From Henriciella aquimarina (GTDB taxonomy: Bacteria; Pseudomonadota; Alphaproteobacteria; Caulobacterales; Hyphomonadaceae): a stretch of DNA of 64,000 nt. How positions within the stretch are numbered: position 1 is the first letter of the stretch; every line of letters begins with the position of its first letter. This document shows, piece after piece, positions 1 to 7,181 of this stretch. The translations under genes were made by a program, and so were the position numbers. Below the pieces are notes generated by a model. It worked only from the letters and a program-made list of their open reading frames with translations. It was not told the DNA's origin and ran no database searches. The stretch lies in NCBI RefSeq assembly GCF_002088975.1, contig NZ_NCST01000001.1:1-64000 (forward strand), in the 5' to 3' direction.

Positions 1-2
1 CA

Positions 3-251
3 CGTGAAGACTGTGCACCGGGTTCGGTGACGATTGTCGGCCACACCGACACGTCGGGTGCTTCGGCCTATAACGCCCGTCTGTCGCAACGCCGTGCATC
101 GGCTGTGGCTGACGCGCTGACGAGCCGCGGTATCGGTTCCGACATGATCTCGACGGAAGGCCGTGGTGAGAACGATCTCGCCAAGGAGACCCGTGACGGT
201 GTCCGCGAGCCGCTCAACCGTCGTTCGGAAGTTGTGATCGTCGTCCGCTAA
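3..251 (+). CDS. OmpA-family protein, C-terminal part (cut by window start)
   Basis: The reading frame is open from the window edge and ends at 251, so only the last 82 residues are present. They form the distal half of an OmpA-like peptidoglycan-binding domain: VTIVGHTDTSG, then NARLSQRRASAVADAL, then STEGRGENDLA and NRRSEVVIVVR at the C-terminus. In this family the conserved Asp and Arg of the TDTSG and LSQRRA segments contact diaminopimelate of the cell wall. The protein would therefore tie the outer membrane to peptidoglycan. Whether the missing N-terminus is a beta-barrel, a lipoprotein signal or another module cannot be seen. A strong hairpin follows the stop. Confidence 0.9.
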   Translation, partial: REDCAPGSVTIVGHTDTSGASAYNARLSQRRASAVADALTSRGIGSDMISTEGRGENDLAKETRDGVREPLNRRSEVVIVVR

Positions 252-280
252 GCGGAAGATATCCAACAGGAAAATCGGAT

Positions 281-310
281 ATGGCCCGGCGCTTGCGCCG
301 GGCCATTTTC
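281..310 (+). terminator. Intrinsic terminator after the OmpA-family gene
   Basis: A perfect stem ATGGCCCGGCGC/GCGCCGGGCCAT with a two-base loop is followed by TTTTCG, 30 bases after the OmpA stop codon. It separates this gene from the convergent oligopeptidase gene. Confidence 0.8.
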
Positions 311-374
311 GTATGGGGTGCGCTTTCGGCATCAGGTCGCCCGCGCATGCCGGCCGTCTTTAACTCACCCCAAT

Positions 375-404
375 AAAAAAGGCGGGACGATTGCGCGTCC
401 CGCC
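375..404 (-). terminator. Intrinsic terminator of the oligopeptidase gene
   Basis: A 9-bp stem, GGCGGGACG/CGTCCCGCC with a six-base loop, lies 44 bases downstream of the minus-strand stop at 448. Six A on the plus strand at 375-380 give the U-run on the minus-strand transcript. Confidence 0.8.
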
Positions 405-447
405 TTCTTCATTGTCAGCCCCTGTCGAGGGGCTCGATTGGTGTCGC

Positions 448-2724
448 TCAGTCTTCCGCCTCGCGCGAGATATCGAGCGTGCCGGCCTTGTCCACGGCGG
501 CGAGCGCGAAAGCGTATTCGATGGCCGTTTCCTTCAGCCCCTCGAAACGGCCGGTCGAGCCGCCATGGCCAGCATCCATGTTGATGCGCAGGAAATAGGG
601 CCCGGCGTCCGGCGCTTCATGACGCAGCTTGGCGGCCCACTTTGCCGGCTCCCAATAGGTTACGCGCGGATCCGACAGCCCGCCGGTGATCAGCATCGCC
701 GGATAGTCCTTGTCGGCGACCTGGTCATAAGGGCTGTAGGCGAGGATGGTGTCATATGCCTTTTCATCCGTGATTGGATTGCCCCATTCGGGCCATTCCG
801 GCGGCGTGAGCGGCAGGCTCTCATCCGACATGGTGTTCAGCACGTCGACAAAGGGGACCGCAGCGATGATGCCGCCAAAGAGCTCGGGATCCATATTGGA
901 GACCGCGCCCATGAGGAGGCCGCCCGCCGAGCCGCCATGACCGACGACGCGGCCTTCCGCGCCATAGCCGTGGTCGACAAGATAGCGCCCGGCGGACACA
1001 TAATCCTTGAAGGTGTTGGTCTTCTTCTTGAGCTTGCCGTCGAGATACCATTGATAGCCCTTGGCCTGCGAGCCGCGCACATGGGCAATGGCATAGATGA
1101 AGCCGCGATCGACCAGCGACAGGCGCGAGGTCGAGAAGCTCGCCGGAATGGTTATCCCGTAGGAGCCATAGCCATAGAGCAGCAGCGGTGCCGACCCGTC
1201 GACCGGCGTGTCGGTCCGGCGCAGGATGGTGACCGGAACCGTCTCGCCGTCCCAGGCCGGCGCCTCGATCCGTTCGACGACATAGTCTTCCGGGGTATGC
1301 CCGGAGGGCACTTCGCGCGTCTTGCGCAGCGTCCGCTCCCGCGTGGCCATGTCATAGTCGTAGACCTGGTCGGGCCGGGCAGGAGAGGCGTATTCATAGC
1401 GCATCACGGTCGAGTCGAACTCGCCCGCGCCGAGGCCCAGATCATAGGCAGCTTCGTCCATCTCGATGGTGTGCTCCTCACCGCTCTCGCGGGCGCGGAT
1501 CACGATCCGGGGCAGGGCATTCTCCCGCTCCAGCCGGACAAGGTGATCCTTATAGGCATCGAGGCCGAGGACCAGCGTGCCGGGCCGGTGCGGGATGACC
1601 TCTTCCCAGTTCTCACGGCCGGGCGCATCGATGGGGGCCTTCATCACCTTGAAGTCCACCGCGCCGTCGGCATTGGTGAGGATGTAGAAGGCGTCGTTCC
1701 AGTGGGTGACGGAGTATTCCTCGTCCTCATTGCGCGGGGCGACCAGCTTCGGTTCCGGCGTGCGCGCATCGGCCGGAAAGACATAGACTTCGCCAGAGGT
1801 GTGCCCGCCGGTCTCGATCATGATGAAGTCTTCCGACTCTGTCTTGCCGACGCCGACAAAGAAGCCCGGATCCGCCTCGCGGTAGATCTCGATATCCTCG
1901 CCCGTTTCCAGGTTGCGCTGGAAGACGGCCGTGGGGCGGCCCATCTCGTCGCGTTCCACCCAGTAGAGCAGGTCGGAGCCGGCGCCCCATTCGAAGCTGC
2001 CATAGGTGCCTTCGATAGGTGTGCCGACGGTTTCGCCGGTTTCGATGTCGCGCACGCTGATGGTGTAATACTCGCTGCCCTGGGTATCGATGGCATAGGC
2101 GAGACGCTTGTGATCGGGCGAATTGTCCATGCCGCGAATGGAGAAATAGCTCTCGCCCTCGGCTTCCTTGTCGCCGTCGAAGAGCACGGTTTCGGCTGCG
2201 TCCGCGGCGAAAGCCTGGCTGGCCGGCTTGCGGGCAAAGATCGGATATTCGCCGCCTTCGCGGTAGCGCACATAATACGCCCAGGGCCCATCCTTGGCCG
2301 GCACTGAGCTATCGTCTTCCTTGATGCGTCCGCGCATTTCCTTGAGCAGGGTTTCGCGCAGGCCCTCGGTCGGGTCTTCAAGAGCGGCCTTGGTGTAGGC
2401 GTTCTCGGCCTCGAGATACTCACGGATGTCCTGGCGCAACACGGATGGGTCGCGCATCACCTGCTGCCAGTTCTCGTCCTTCATCCATTGATAGGCATCC
2501 GTGCGCGTGCGTCCGACCTGTTCGATCGTGACGTCTTCGCGCTTGGCGACGGGCGGGGTCAGCTTGGCGGCTTTCGTCTCTGTGGTGGCTGCGTCGTCGG
2601 TCTGCGGCGTTGGCGTGGCAGTATCGGTCATGGTGTCGCTCAGCTCGGCTGCTCCGGTTTGGGTGGTGCACCCTGCAAGTAGGGCGGCGCCGGCGGCGCT
2701 CGCCAGCAGAAATGTCAGACGCAT
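448..2724 (-). CDS. ptrB: Oligopeptidase B (S9A family), predicted lipoprotein
   Basis: Serine oligopeptidase of the prolyl oligopeptidase family, subtype oligopeptidase B, which cuts short peptides after basic residues. The 758-residue protein has the family beta-propeller in the first two thirds (signature RIKEDDSSVP) and an alpha/beta-hydrolase domain at the C-terminus. The triad can be placed: Ser599 in GHGGSAGG, Asp685 in LSDPRVTYW and His720 in DAGHGG. I chose the ATG at 2724 because it opens a lipoprotein signal, MRLTFLLASAAGAALLAGC, followed by a low-complexity linker; the frame is open further upstream but that extension does not look like protein. Export is unusual, since classical oligopeptidase B is cytosolic. 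It lies 83 bases downstream of msrB on the same strand and may share its transcript. Confidence 0.92.
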   Translation of the reverse strand: MRLTFLLASAAGAALLAGCTTQTGAAELSDTMTDTATPTPQTDDAATTETKAAKLTPPVAKREDVTIEQVGRTRTDAYQWMKDENWQQVMRDPSVLRQDIREYLEAENAYTKAALEDPTEGLRETLLKEMRGRIKEDDSSVPAKDGPWAYYVRYREGGEYPIFARKPASQAFAADAAETVLFDGDKEAEGESYFSIRGMDNSPDHKRLAYAIDTQGSEYYTISVRDIETGETVGTPIEGTYGSFEWGAGSDLLYWVERDEMGRPTAVFQRNLETGEDIEIYREADPGFFVGVGKTESEDFIMIETGGHTSGEVYVFPADARTPEPKLVAPRNEDEEYSVTHWNDAFYILTNADGAVDFKVMKAPIDAPGRENWEEVIPHRPGTLVLGLDAYKDHLVRLERENALPRIVIRARESGEEHTIEMDEAAYDLGLGAGEFDSTVMRYEYASPARPDQVYDYDMATRERTLRKTREVPSGHTPEDYVVERIEAPAWDGETVPVTILRRTDTPVDGSAPLLLYGYGSYGITIPASFSTSRLSLVDRGFIYAIAHVRGSQAKGYQWYLDGKLKKKTNTFKDYVSAGRYLVDHGYGAEGRVVGHGGSAGGLLMGAVSNMDPELFGGIIAAVPFVDVLNTMSDESLPLTPPEWPEWGNPITDEKAYDTILAYSPYDQVADKDYPAMLITGGLSDPRVTYWEPAKWAAKLRHEAPDAGPYFLRINMDAGHGGSTGRFEGLKETAIEYAFALAAVDKAGTLDISREAED

Positions 2725-2807
2725 GGATGTGAGACTCCCCTCGATATCGAATAACGGAAACTTATCCGGTTCAGGGAGGCTGTCCAGCGCGCTTGTACGG
2801 TAGGGTG

Positions 2808-3230
2808 TCAGGCGGGACGGAAATCCAGCACGACGCCATTGATGCACCAGCGCTGGCCGGTCGGGGGCGGGCCATCCTTGAAGACGTGGCCCATATGCAG
2901 CCCGCAGCCTGCACAATGACATTCGGTGCGCGGCATCAGCATCTTGAAGTCGGTCTTGGTCTCCATCGCGGTTTCCCGGATGGGCTGCCAGAAACTCGGC
3001 CAGCCGGAGCCGGAATCGTATTTGTGCTCCGAGGAGAAGAGCGGCGTGCCGCAGCCGACGCAATGATAGGTGCCGTCGCGTTTCTCGTCATTGAGATTGC
3101 CCGGCGTGAAGGCGCGTTCGGTGCCTTCCTTCACGCCGACGCGAAACTGTTCGTCGGTGAGGATTTCGCGCCATTCCTTTTCGGACTTTGCAACACGCTT
3201 GAAATTGTCGGCGGGCTTGGGCGGAAGCAT
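2808..3230 (-). CDS. msrB: Peptide-methionine (R)-S-oxide reductase
   Basis: MsrB reduces the R-epimer of methionine sulfoxide in oxidised proteins, using thioredoxin as electron donor. The 140-residue length is typical. Zinc ligands are visible as Cys57/Cys60 (CVGC) and Cys106/Cys109 (CAGC), and the catalytic cysteine is Cys129 in RWCINGVVLDF. The substrate-pocket motif SGSGWPSFW is intact. There is no signal peptide, so a cytoplasmic enzyme is expected. An AGGAG ribosome binding site sits 8 bases before the ATG at 3230. It lies upstream of the oligopeptidase gene on the same strand, so repair and peptide turnover may be expressed together; that link is inference. Confidence 0.95.
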   Translation of the reverse strand: MLPPKPADNFKRVAKSEKEWREILTDEQFRVGVKEGTERAFTPGNLNDEKRDGTYHCVGCGTPLFSSEHKYDSGSGWPSFWQPIRETAMETKTDFKMLMPRTECHCAGCGLHMGHVFKDGPPPTGQRWCINGVVLDFRPA

Positions 3231-3284
3231 GGGGCGGCTCCTTTGTCTGTCGTCTCAGGCAGATATAGGGCGGCGGCCGGCAAC

Positions 3285-3315
3285 AAAAAAGCCGGGCGCT
3301 TGAGGCCCGGCTTTT
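3285..3315 (-). terminator. Intrinsic terminator of the MaoC dehydratase gene
   Basis: GCCGGGC/GCCCGGC stem with a seven-base loop, flanked by A6 on the left and T4 on the right, so it could act in both directions. It lies just beyond the minus-strand stop at 3341. Confidence 0.8.
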
Positions 3316-3340
3316 CCGTCTTGATCCTTGAGAGGCCGGC

Positions 3341-3796
3341 CTAGCCGTAAAGGACGGTCAGCGTTTCGGCGACGAGCGCCGGGCGCTCCTGGCCTTCGAC
3401 TTCGATGGTGGCTTCCATGCGCATCTGCTTGCCACCGGCCTTGTCCTCGATGGCGAGACATTTCTGGCGCAGGCGAACCTTCGAGCCGACAGGCACCATA
3501 TTGGTGAAGCGCACCTTGTCGGAGCCGTAATTGATGCCGCGCGTGGTGCCTTCGACGCGCAGCACTTCCGCGCCCAGCATGGGCAGGAGCGACAGCGTCA
3601 GGAAGCCGTGGGCAATCGGGCCGCCCATTTCCTTGGTCGCGCGTTCGACATCGACGTGGATCCACTGATGGTCGCCCGTCGCATCGGCAAACTTGTTGAC
3701 GCGGTCCTGGTCGATCAGGTGCCAGTCGGACACGCCGACTTCCTGGCCGGCAATGGATTCGAGATCATTGTAATGAACTTTCTTCGGGTCAGCCAT
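3341..3796 (-). CDS. MaoC-family (R)-specific enoyl-CoA hydratase
   Basis: Single hot-dog-fold dehydratase of 151 residues that should hydrate trans-2-enoyl-CoA to (R)-3-hydroxyacyl-CoA. The catalytic Asp/His pair is in FADATGDHQWIHVD, and the hydratase-2 motif continues as GGPIAHGFLTLSLLP. The start at 3796 is fixed by a strong AGGAGG 11 bases upstream; the frame stays open beyond it but without family similarity. It is divergent from the GNAT gene at 3932 and close to an acyl-CoA synthetase, which suits a role in acyl-CoA or hydroxyalkanoate metabolism. NodN-like members share this architecture, so the true substrate is uncertain. Confidence 0.9.
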   Translation of the reverse strand: MADPKKVHYNDLESIAGQEVGVSDWHLIDQDRVNKFADATGDHQWIHVDVERATKEMGGPIAHGFLTLSLLPMLGAEVLRVEGTTRGINYGSDKVRFTNMVPVGSKVRLRQKCLAIEDKAGGKQMRMEATIEVEGQERPALVAETLTVLYG

Positions 3797-3854
3797 CTTT
3801 CGTATTTCCTCCTTGGGGGCAGACTTCACTGATGAAGACTTTTGCGGAACTTTC

Positions 3855-3869
3855 CCTTGCACTGCAAGG
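3855..3869. promoter_or_regulatory. Inverted repeat in a divergent promoter region
   Basis: CCTTGC-act-GCAAGG lies in the 135-bp region between the divergent MaoC and GNAT starts. It is placed like an operator for one or both genes, but no regulator is known. Short palindromes of this size can arise by chance. Confidence 0.3.
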
Positions 3870-3931
3870 CTTGGCGTCGCGACACTCCATCCTGTAGGAA
3901 TTAAACCAGAACGCACAATGGGGACGCATAT

Positions 3932-4441
3932 ATGGTCTTGGAAACTCCTTACCGGATAGAAGCTTTTCCTGTCAGCGAGGCACGAGAGGCCGTTCTGGAC
4001 CTTCACCGACGCACCTATTTCAATTTCGACGAGCGTTTCACGGGGCCTCTGCTCGACAGGATGACGGATGGGGTCGCGGGCATGCTCGACGAGGCCGAAG
4101 CGCTCGGCCCCGAGGCCTGCCGGGTCTGGCTGGCGCTCGGCCGGCAGGGGCCGGCCGGCAGTGCCGCCTGGCTGAAGCGCGATGAGCGTGCCCAGCTCCG
4201 ATGGGTGGCCGTGCTGCCGGAAGCGCGCGGTTACGGGCTTGGCCGTCAGCTGGTCGAAGCGGTTGTCGAGCATGCCCGGAAGAGCGGCAGTCAGGACATC
4301 TATCTCAAGACCGTCGACCGGCTCGAGATGTCGATGGCGCTCTACCACTCGATCGGCTTTGTCACGGTGCGCGAGGAAACCGCGCCGCTCTGGTACGGCG
4401 CGGGCCATGAGATCGAAATGGTCCTGCCGCTCGACCCGTAA
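3932..4441 (+). CDS. GNAT-family N-acetyltransferase
   Basis: A 169-residue protein with the GNAT acetyl-CoA pyrophosphate loop in VLPEARGYGLGRQLVEAVVEHA (pattern RGYGLG), preceded by the beta-strand RWVAVL and followed by IYLKTVDRLEMSMALYHSIGF, the usual C-terminal half. It would transfer an acetyl group from acetyl-CoA to an amine; the acceptor cannot be told from sequence. It is cytoplasmic, with no signal or membrane segment. It is divergent from the MaoC gene and convergent with the acyl-CoA synthetase at 4473-6023, so it is probably transcribed alone. Confidence 0.88.
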   Translation: MVLETPYRIEAFPVSEAREAVLDLHRRTYFNFDERFTGPLLDRMTDGVAGMLDEAEALGPEACRVWLALGRQGPAGSAAWLKRDERAQLRWVAVLPEARGYGLGRQLVEAVVEHARKSGSQDIYLKTVDRLEMSMALYHSIGFVTVREETAPLWYGAGHEIEMVLPLDP

Positions 4442-4472
4442 GCCGGCGGCAGGCCATGGGGCTCGCCGCGTG

Positions 4473-6023
4473 TCAGACGATCCGGCTGTCGGTCTTGCCC
4501 CAGTAGCGGTCCTGGACGAGACGCTTGTACAGTTTGCCGGTCGGGTGGCGCGGCAGGGCCGGGTCGAAGTCGACCGATTTCGGGCATTTGATCTTGGCCA
4601 GCTTCGAGCGGCAGAATTCCAGCAGCTCATCGGCCAGGGCCTCGGTCGGCTCGATCCCGTCGGCGGGCTGGATCACGGCTTTGACTTCTTCACCGAACTC
4701 GTCATGCGGCACGCCGATAACGGCTACGTCGGCCACCTTGGGATGGGTGATCAGCACGTTCTCGGCTTCCTGGGGATAGATGTTCACCCCGCCGGAAATG
4801 ATCATGAACGCCTTGCGGTCTGTCAGATAAAGGAAGCCGTCCTTGTCGACGCGGCCGACGTCCCCGAGGGTGGACCATTCCGGATGTTTCGGATTGAGGG
4901 CGCCTTTCGTCTTTTCCGGATCGTTGTGGTAGTTCGGCGGGGCGGTGCCGCCATAATATATGGTGCCGGGTTCGCCGACGGGCACTTCATTGCCCTCATC
5001 GTCGCAGATGTGCAGCTCGCCGTGGACCGGTTTGCCGACCGAGCCCTTGTGGTTGAGCCAGTCATGCGAGTTGATCCAGGTCATGCCGTTGCCTTCCGAG
5101 CCGGCATAATACTCCTCGATCACCGGGCCCCACCACTGGATCATCTGTTCCTTGACCGGGACGGGGCAGGGCGCGGCGGCGTGAATGGCCGAGCGGATAG
5201 ACGAGACATCGTATTTCTCGCGCACCTCTTTCGGCAGCTTCAGCATCCGCACGAACATGGTCGGCACCAGCTGGGTGTGGGTGACCTTGTACTTCTCGAC
5301 CAGTGCCAGGAACTGTTCCGGGTCGAACTTTTCCATGATGATCAGCGTCGCGCCGAACCGGGTAAAGGTCATGCACCAGCGCAGCGGGGCGGCATGATAG
5401 AGCGGGGCGGGCGAGAGGTAGACCATGTCCTGGCCGTCCGCCTTGGCAAGCGCCTTGGCCAGCGCGAGCAGGACGTTCGGGGCGTCGATCTTCTCGCCAA
5501 GCTCCAGCGGCGGGCGGATGCCCTTGGGCCGGCCGGTCGTGCCGGAAGAGTAGAGCATGTCGGTGCCAGCCATCTCGTCGGCGATCGGGGTGTCGGGCTG
5601 GGCGCTGCGCAGGCTTTCCAGCGCGTCGTAACCGGATATGTCACCATCGATGGACCAGTACTGATCGATATCCGTCAGCGTCTTGGTTTCGACCGCGACG
5701 TCCTTGAGCTTGCCGGACGCCACCAGAACCTTCGAACCGGAATCCTCGACGATGTACTGGACTTCCGGCGCCGTCAGGCGTGAGGAAATGCAGACATAAT
5801 ACAGGCCGGCCCGCTGGGCAGCCCAGACCACCTCGAAATAGCGTGGGCTGTTGTCGGCGAAGATGGCGATCGTGTCGCCCGGGTTGACGCCATGCTCACG
5901 GAAGAGGTGCGCAATCTGATTGGAGCGCTGGTTGAGCTGTTTGAAGGTCACGACCTCGCCGGAATTGGCCATGATGTAGGCGGGCTGGTCGGGTTTGGAC
6001 TTGGCGAAATGGCTTGGATGCAT
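4473..6023 (-). CDS. AMP-binding acyl-CoA synthetase
   Basis: ANL-superfamily adenylating enzyme, 516 residues, activating a carboxylic acid to acyl-AMP and then acyl-CoA. The phosphate-binding loop LYSSGTTGRPKG lies near residues 157-168. The hinge region is YLTDRKAFMIISGGVNIYP, and the catalytic-lysine motif RHPTGKLYKR is near the C-terminus. The family is assigned with certainty, but chain length is not: the N-terminus resembles FadD-like and long-chain fatty acyl-CoA ligases. It faces a GNAT gene and lies 120 bp from the unknown gene at 6144. With the MaoC, crotonase and sterol desaturase genes it forms a loose lipid-metabolism neighbourhood. Confidence 0.9.
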   Translation of the reverse strand: MHPSHFAKSKPDQPAYIMANSGEVVTFKQLNQRSNQIAHLFREHGVNPGDTIAIFADNSPRYFEVVWAAQRAGLYYVCISSRLTAPEVQYIVEDSGSKVLVASGKLKDVAVETKTLTDIDQYWSIDGDISGYDALESLRSAQPDTPIADEMAGTDMLYSSGTTGRPKGIRPPLELGEKIDAPNVLLALAKALAKADGQDMVYLSPAPLYHAAPLRWCMTFTRFGATLIIMEKFDPEQFLALVEKYKVTHTQLVPTMFVRMLKLPKEVREKYDVSSIRSAIHAAAPCPVPVKEQMIQWWGPVIEEYYAGSEGNGMTWINSHDWLNHKGSVGKPVHGELHICDDEGNEVPVGEPGTIYYGGTAPPNYHNDPEKTKGALNPKHPEWSTLGDVGRVDKDGFLYLTDRKAFMIISGGVNIYPQEAENVLITHPKVADVAVIGVPHDEFGEEVKAVIQPADGIEPTEALADELLEFCRSKLAKIKCPKSVDFDPALPRHPTGKLYKRLVQDRYWGKTDSRIV

Positions 6024-6143
6024 GGGCGGTGGTTCCTCCGGTAGCGCGCCAGCTCAACAGTCCGGCGCGTCTGATCTGTCTGGGAGGATTTTTAGCAAGC
6101 GCCGCAGAGGCGTCCATGCCCGACGCAGGGGAAAGGAAAGCGA

Positions 6144-6647
6144 TCAGGCCCGCCCGCCTTCAAGCGCATACAGCGTGCCTGGCCGCGCCATCTGGACCGG
6201 ACGGGCCCCGCTCGTCTGCGGCAGGTGGATATCGTAGCCATGATGGGCAAAGCTCATGGCGATCTGGTCGGCCAGGCCGGTCAGCGTTTCATCCGGCGAA
6301 CAGGCCGTCAGCCATGTCAGATGCGCATCCCTGAGCGCCTCGTCCTGCATCTGGCTGGCGGCGAAAACCGTAAGCAGCGAGAGCTCGTCGCGGGTGATGC
6401 GCACGCAGCCGGGTACGGCAAGGCTGACCTTGCGGCGCCCGTCATGGCCGATGAAGCGGGCGAGAGCGAGCAGGTTGCCGAGCAGGGGCGGACCCGTTTC
6501 GTCTCCGAAGGCACGTTCGAAGCCGCGCACGATGGTGCAGCAACCCGCGCCCCCGATCGCGCAGGCCCGGAAGCCCCAGATGGCGAGGCCGGCCCCGCGT
6601 CCGAGTTCGGGCAGGCAGGTGTCTGTCACGAAGGTGCTGTCACGCAT
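6144..6647 (-). CDS. Protein of unknown function, Cys-rich N-terminus, downstream of a Fur box
   Basis: I do not recognise this 167-residue protein. The N-terminal part carries Cys11, Cys29 and a Cys36-Cys37 pair (ACAIGGAGCCTIVRGFE). The middle has a mixed helical stretch, FGDETGPPLLGNLLALARFIGHDGRR, and there is no signal peptide or clear membrane span. It may bind a metal or cofactor, but that is a guess from the cysteines alone. It is the second gene behind the Fur-type box at 7024, after the 60-residue gene at 6809; a 93-base inverted-repeat element lies between them. Iron-responsive expression is therefore plausible. A GGAG lies about 10 bases before the ATG. Confidence 0.7.
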   Translation of the reverse strand: MRDSTFVTDTCLPELGRGAGLAIWGFRACAIGGAGCCTIVRGFERAFGDETGPPLLGNLLALARFIGHDGRRKVSLAVPGCVRITRDELSLLTVFAASQMQDEALRDAHLTWLTACSPDETLTGLADQIAMSFAHHGYDIHLPQTSGARPVQMARPGTLYALEGGRA

Positions 6648-6691
6648 GGGGCGGCTCCATCAGGATCAGGTTTGGGCGGGAAGAAAGGAAA

Positions 6692-6784
6692 TGCCGTGGC
6701 GCCTTGCGGTCCGGGACGAGCTGGGAGGAAACGCGCTACCCCGGCAGTCCGCTGTCAGGAGCGACCAAGACAGGCGCCACGGCA
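6692..6784 (-). ncRNA. Candidate structured RNA or intercistronic element
   Basis: On the minus strand TGCCGTGGCGCC (6784-6773) and GGCGCCACGGCA (6703-6692) form a perfect 12-bp stem around 69 bases. Two shorter helices can form inside, TGTC/GACA and CCGGG/CCCGG, giving a three-way junction. A pyrimidine-rich stretch, CATTTCCTTTCTTCCC, follows the 3' arm. It starts 24 bases after the stop of the 60-residue gene and ends 44 bases before the start of the 167-residue gene. It may be a riboswitch-like leader, an attenuator or a processed small RNA. It does not match a riboswitch consensus I know. Confidence 0.45.
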
Positions 6785-6808
6785 AAAGGAGGAGGATGAG
6801 ACGGGCGA

Positions 6809-6991
6809 TCAGGCTGCCCGCCGCACGAGATCGCCAAGCCGGGCTTCAAGCCAGTTTTCATGCCTGGCGATGGCCGCGGCCAGACGTGGATCTGTCTGGC
6901 CCTGGCGTTCCATCGACAGGCGCCAGCCTTTCATCTCGTCGAGCTGCGCATGCAGCCATTCCACGGCATAGATGTCTGGGTCGGAAGGCAT
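6809..6991 (-). CDS. Small unknown protein directly behind a Fur-type box
   Basis: A 60-residue, largely helical, charged protein (DIYAVEWLHAQLDEMKGWRL, then DPRLAAAIARHENWLEARL) with no Cys, no signal and no membrane segment. I do not recognise the family. Its start codon lies 33 bases from the perfect Fur-type inverted repeat at 7024-7044 and close to a TATAGT -10-like element, so it is the first gene of a likely iron-regulated transcript. Two Trp residues and the regular heptad-like spacing of Leu/Ala suggest a small helical bundle or a protein-binding partner. Coding status is supported by position and composition rather than by homology. Confidence 0.6.
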   Translation of the reverse strand: MPSDPDIYAVEWLHAQLDEMKGWRLSMERQGQTDPRLAAAIARHENWLEARLGDLVRRAA

Positions 6992-7023
6992 GATGAACCC
7001 CGTTTGGCTTCAGGGTCACTGTA

Positions 7024-7044
7024 TGCAAATGAGAATGATTTGCA
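7024..7044 (-). promoter_or_regulatory. Fur-type iron box with adjacent -10-like element
   Basis: Perfect inverted repeat TGCAAAT-N7-ATTTGCA, where N7 is GAGAATG. This agrees closely with the proteobacterial Fur consensus built on TGCAAATGAT-type half-sites. A TATAGT element read on the minus strand (7050-7045) abuts the box, so a bound repressor would block transcription start. The 60-residue gene begins 33 bases downstream. The call is from the motif; the responding regulator (Fur or another family member) is inferred. Confidence 0.75.
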
Positions 7045-7074
7045 ACTATAAAATTTTGCAATTTTCACAAGACC

Positions 7075-7106
7075 GGTCCGAGCGCTCACGCGAGACCGCT
7101 CGGACC
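7075..7106 (-). terminator. Hairpin terminator after the first sterol desaturase gene
   Basis: Ten-bp perfect stem GGTCCGAGCG/CGCTCGGACC with a 12-base loop, 76 bases beyond the minus-strand stop at 7182. The following minus-strand sequence, GGTCTTGTGAAAATT, is only moderately U-rich. It insulates the Fur-box promoter from upstream reading. Confidence 0.55.
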
Positions 7107-7181
7107 GCTGCTGGGCCGGGCGGGATGCAGAGAAATCGTTATGGGGGGCTGCTTCAGGCAGGGGGCGGCAGAACCGGCAGC

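Noticed and set aside
391-2307. Plus-strand open frame of 638 codons opposite ptrB
   Set aside because: It is the antisense frame of a well-supported oligopeptidase; no domain and Arg/Gly/Asp-rich composition typical of shadows in GC-rich DNA.
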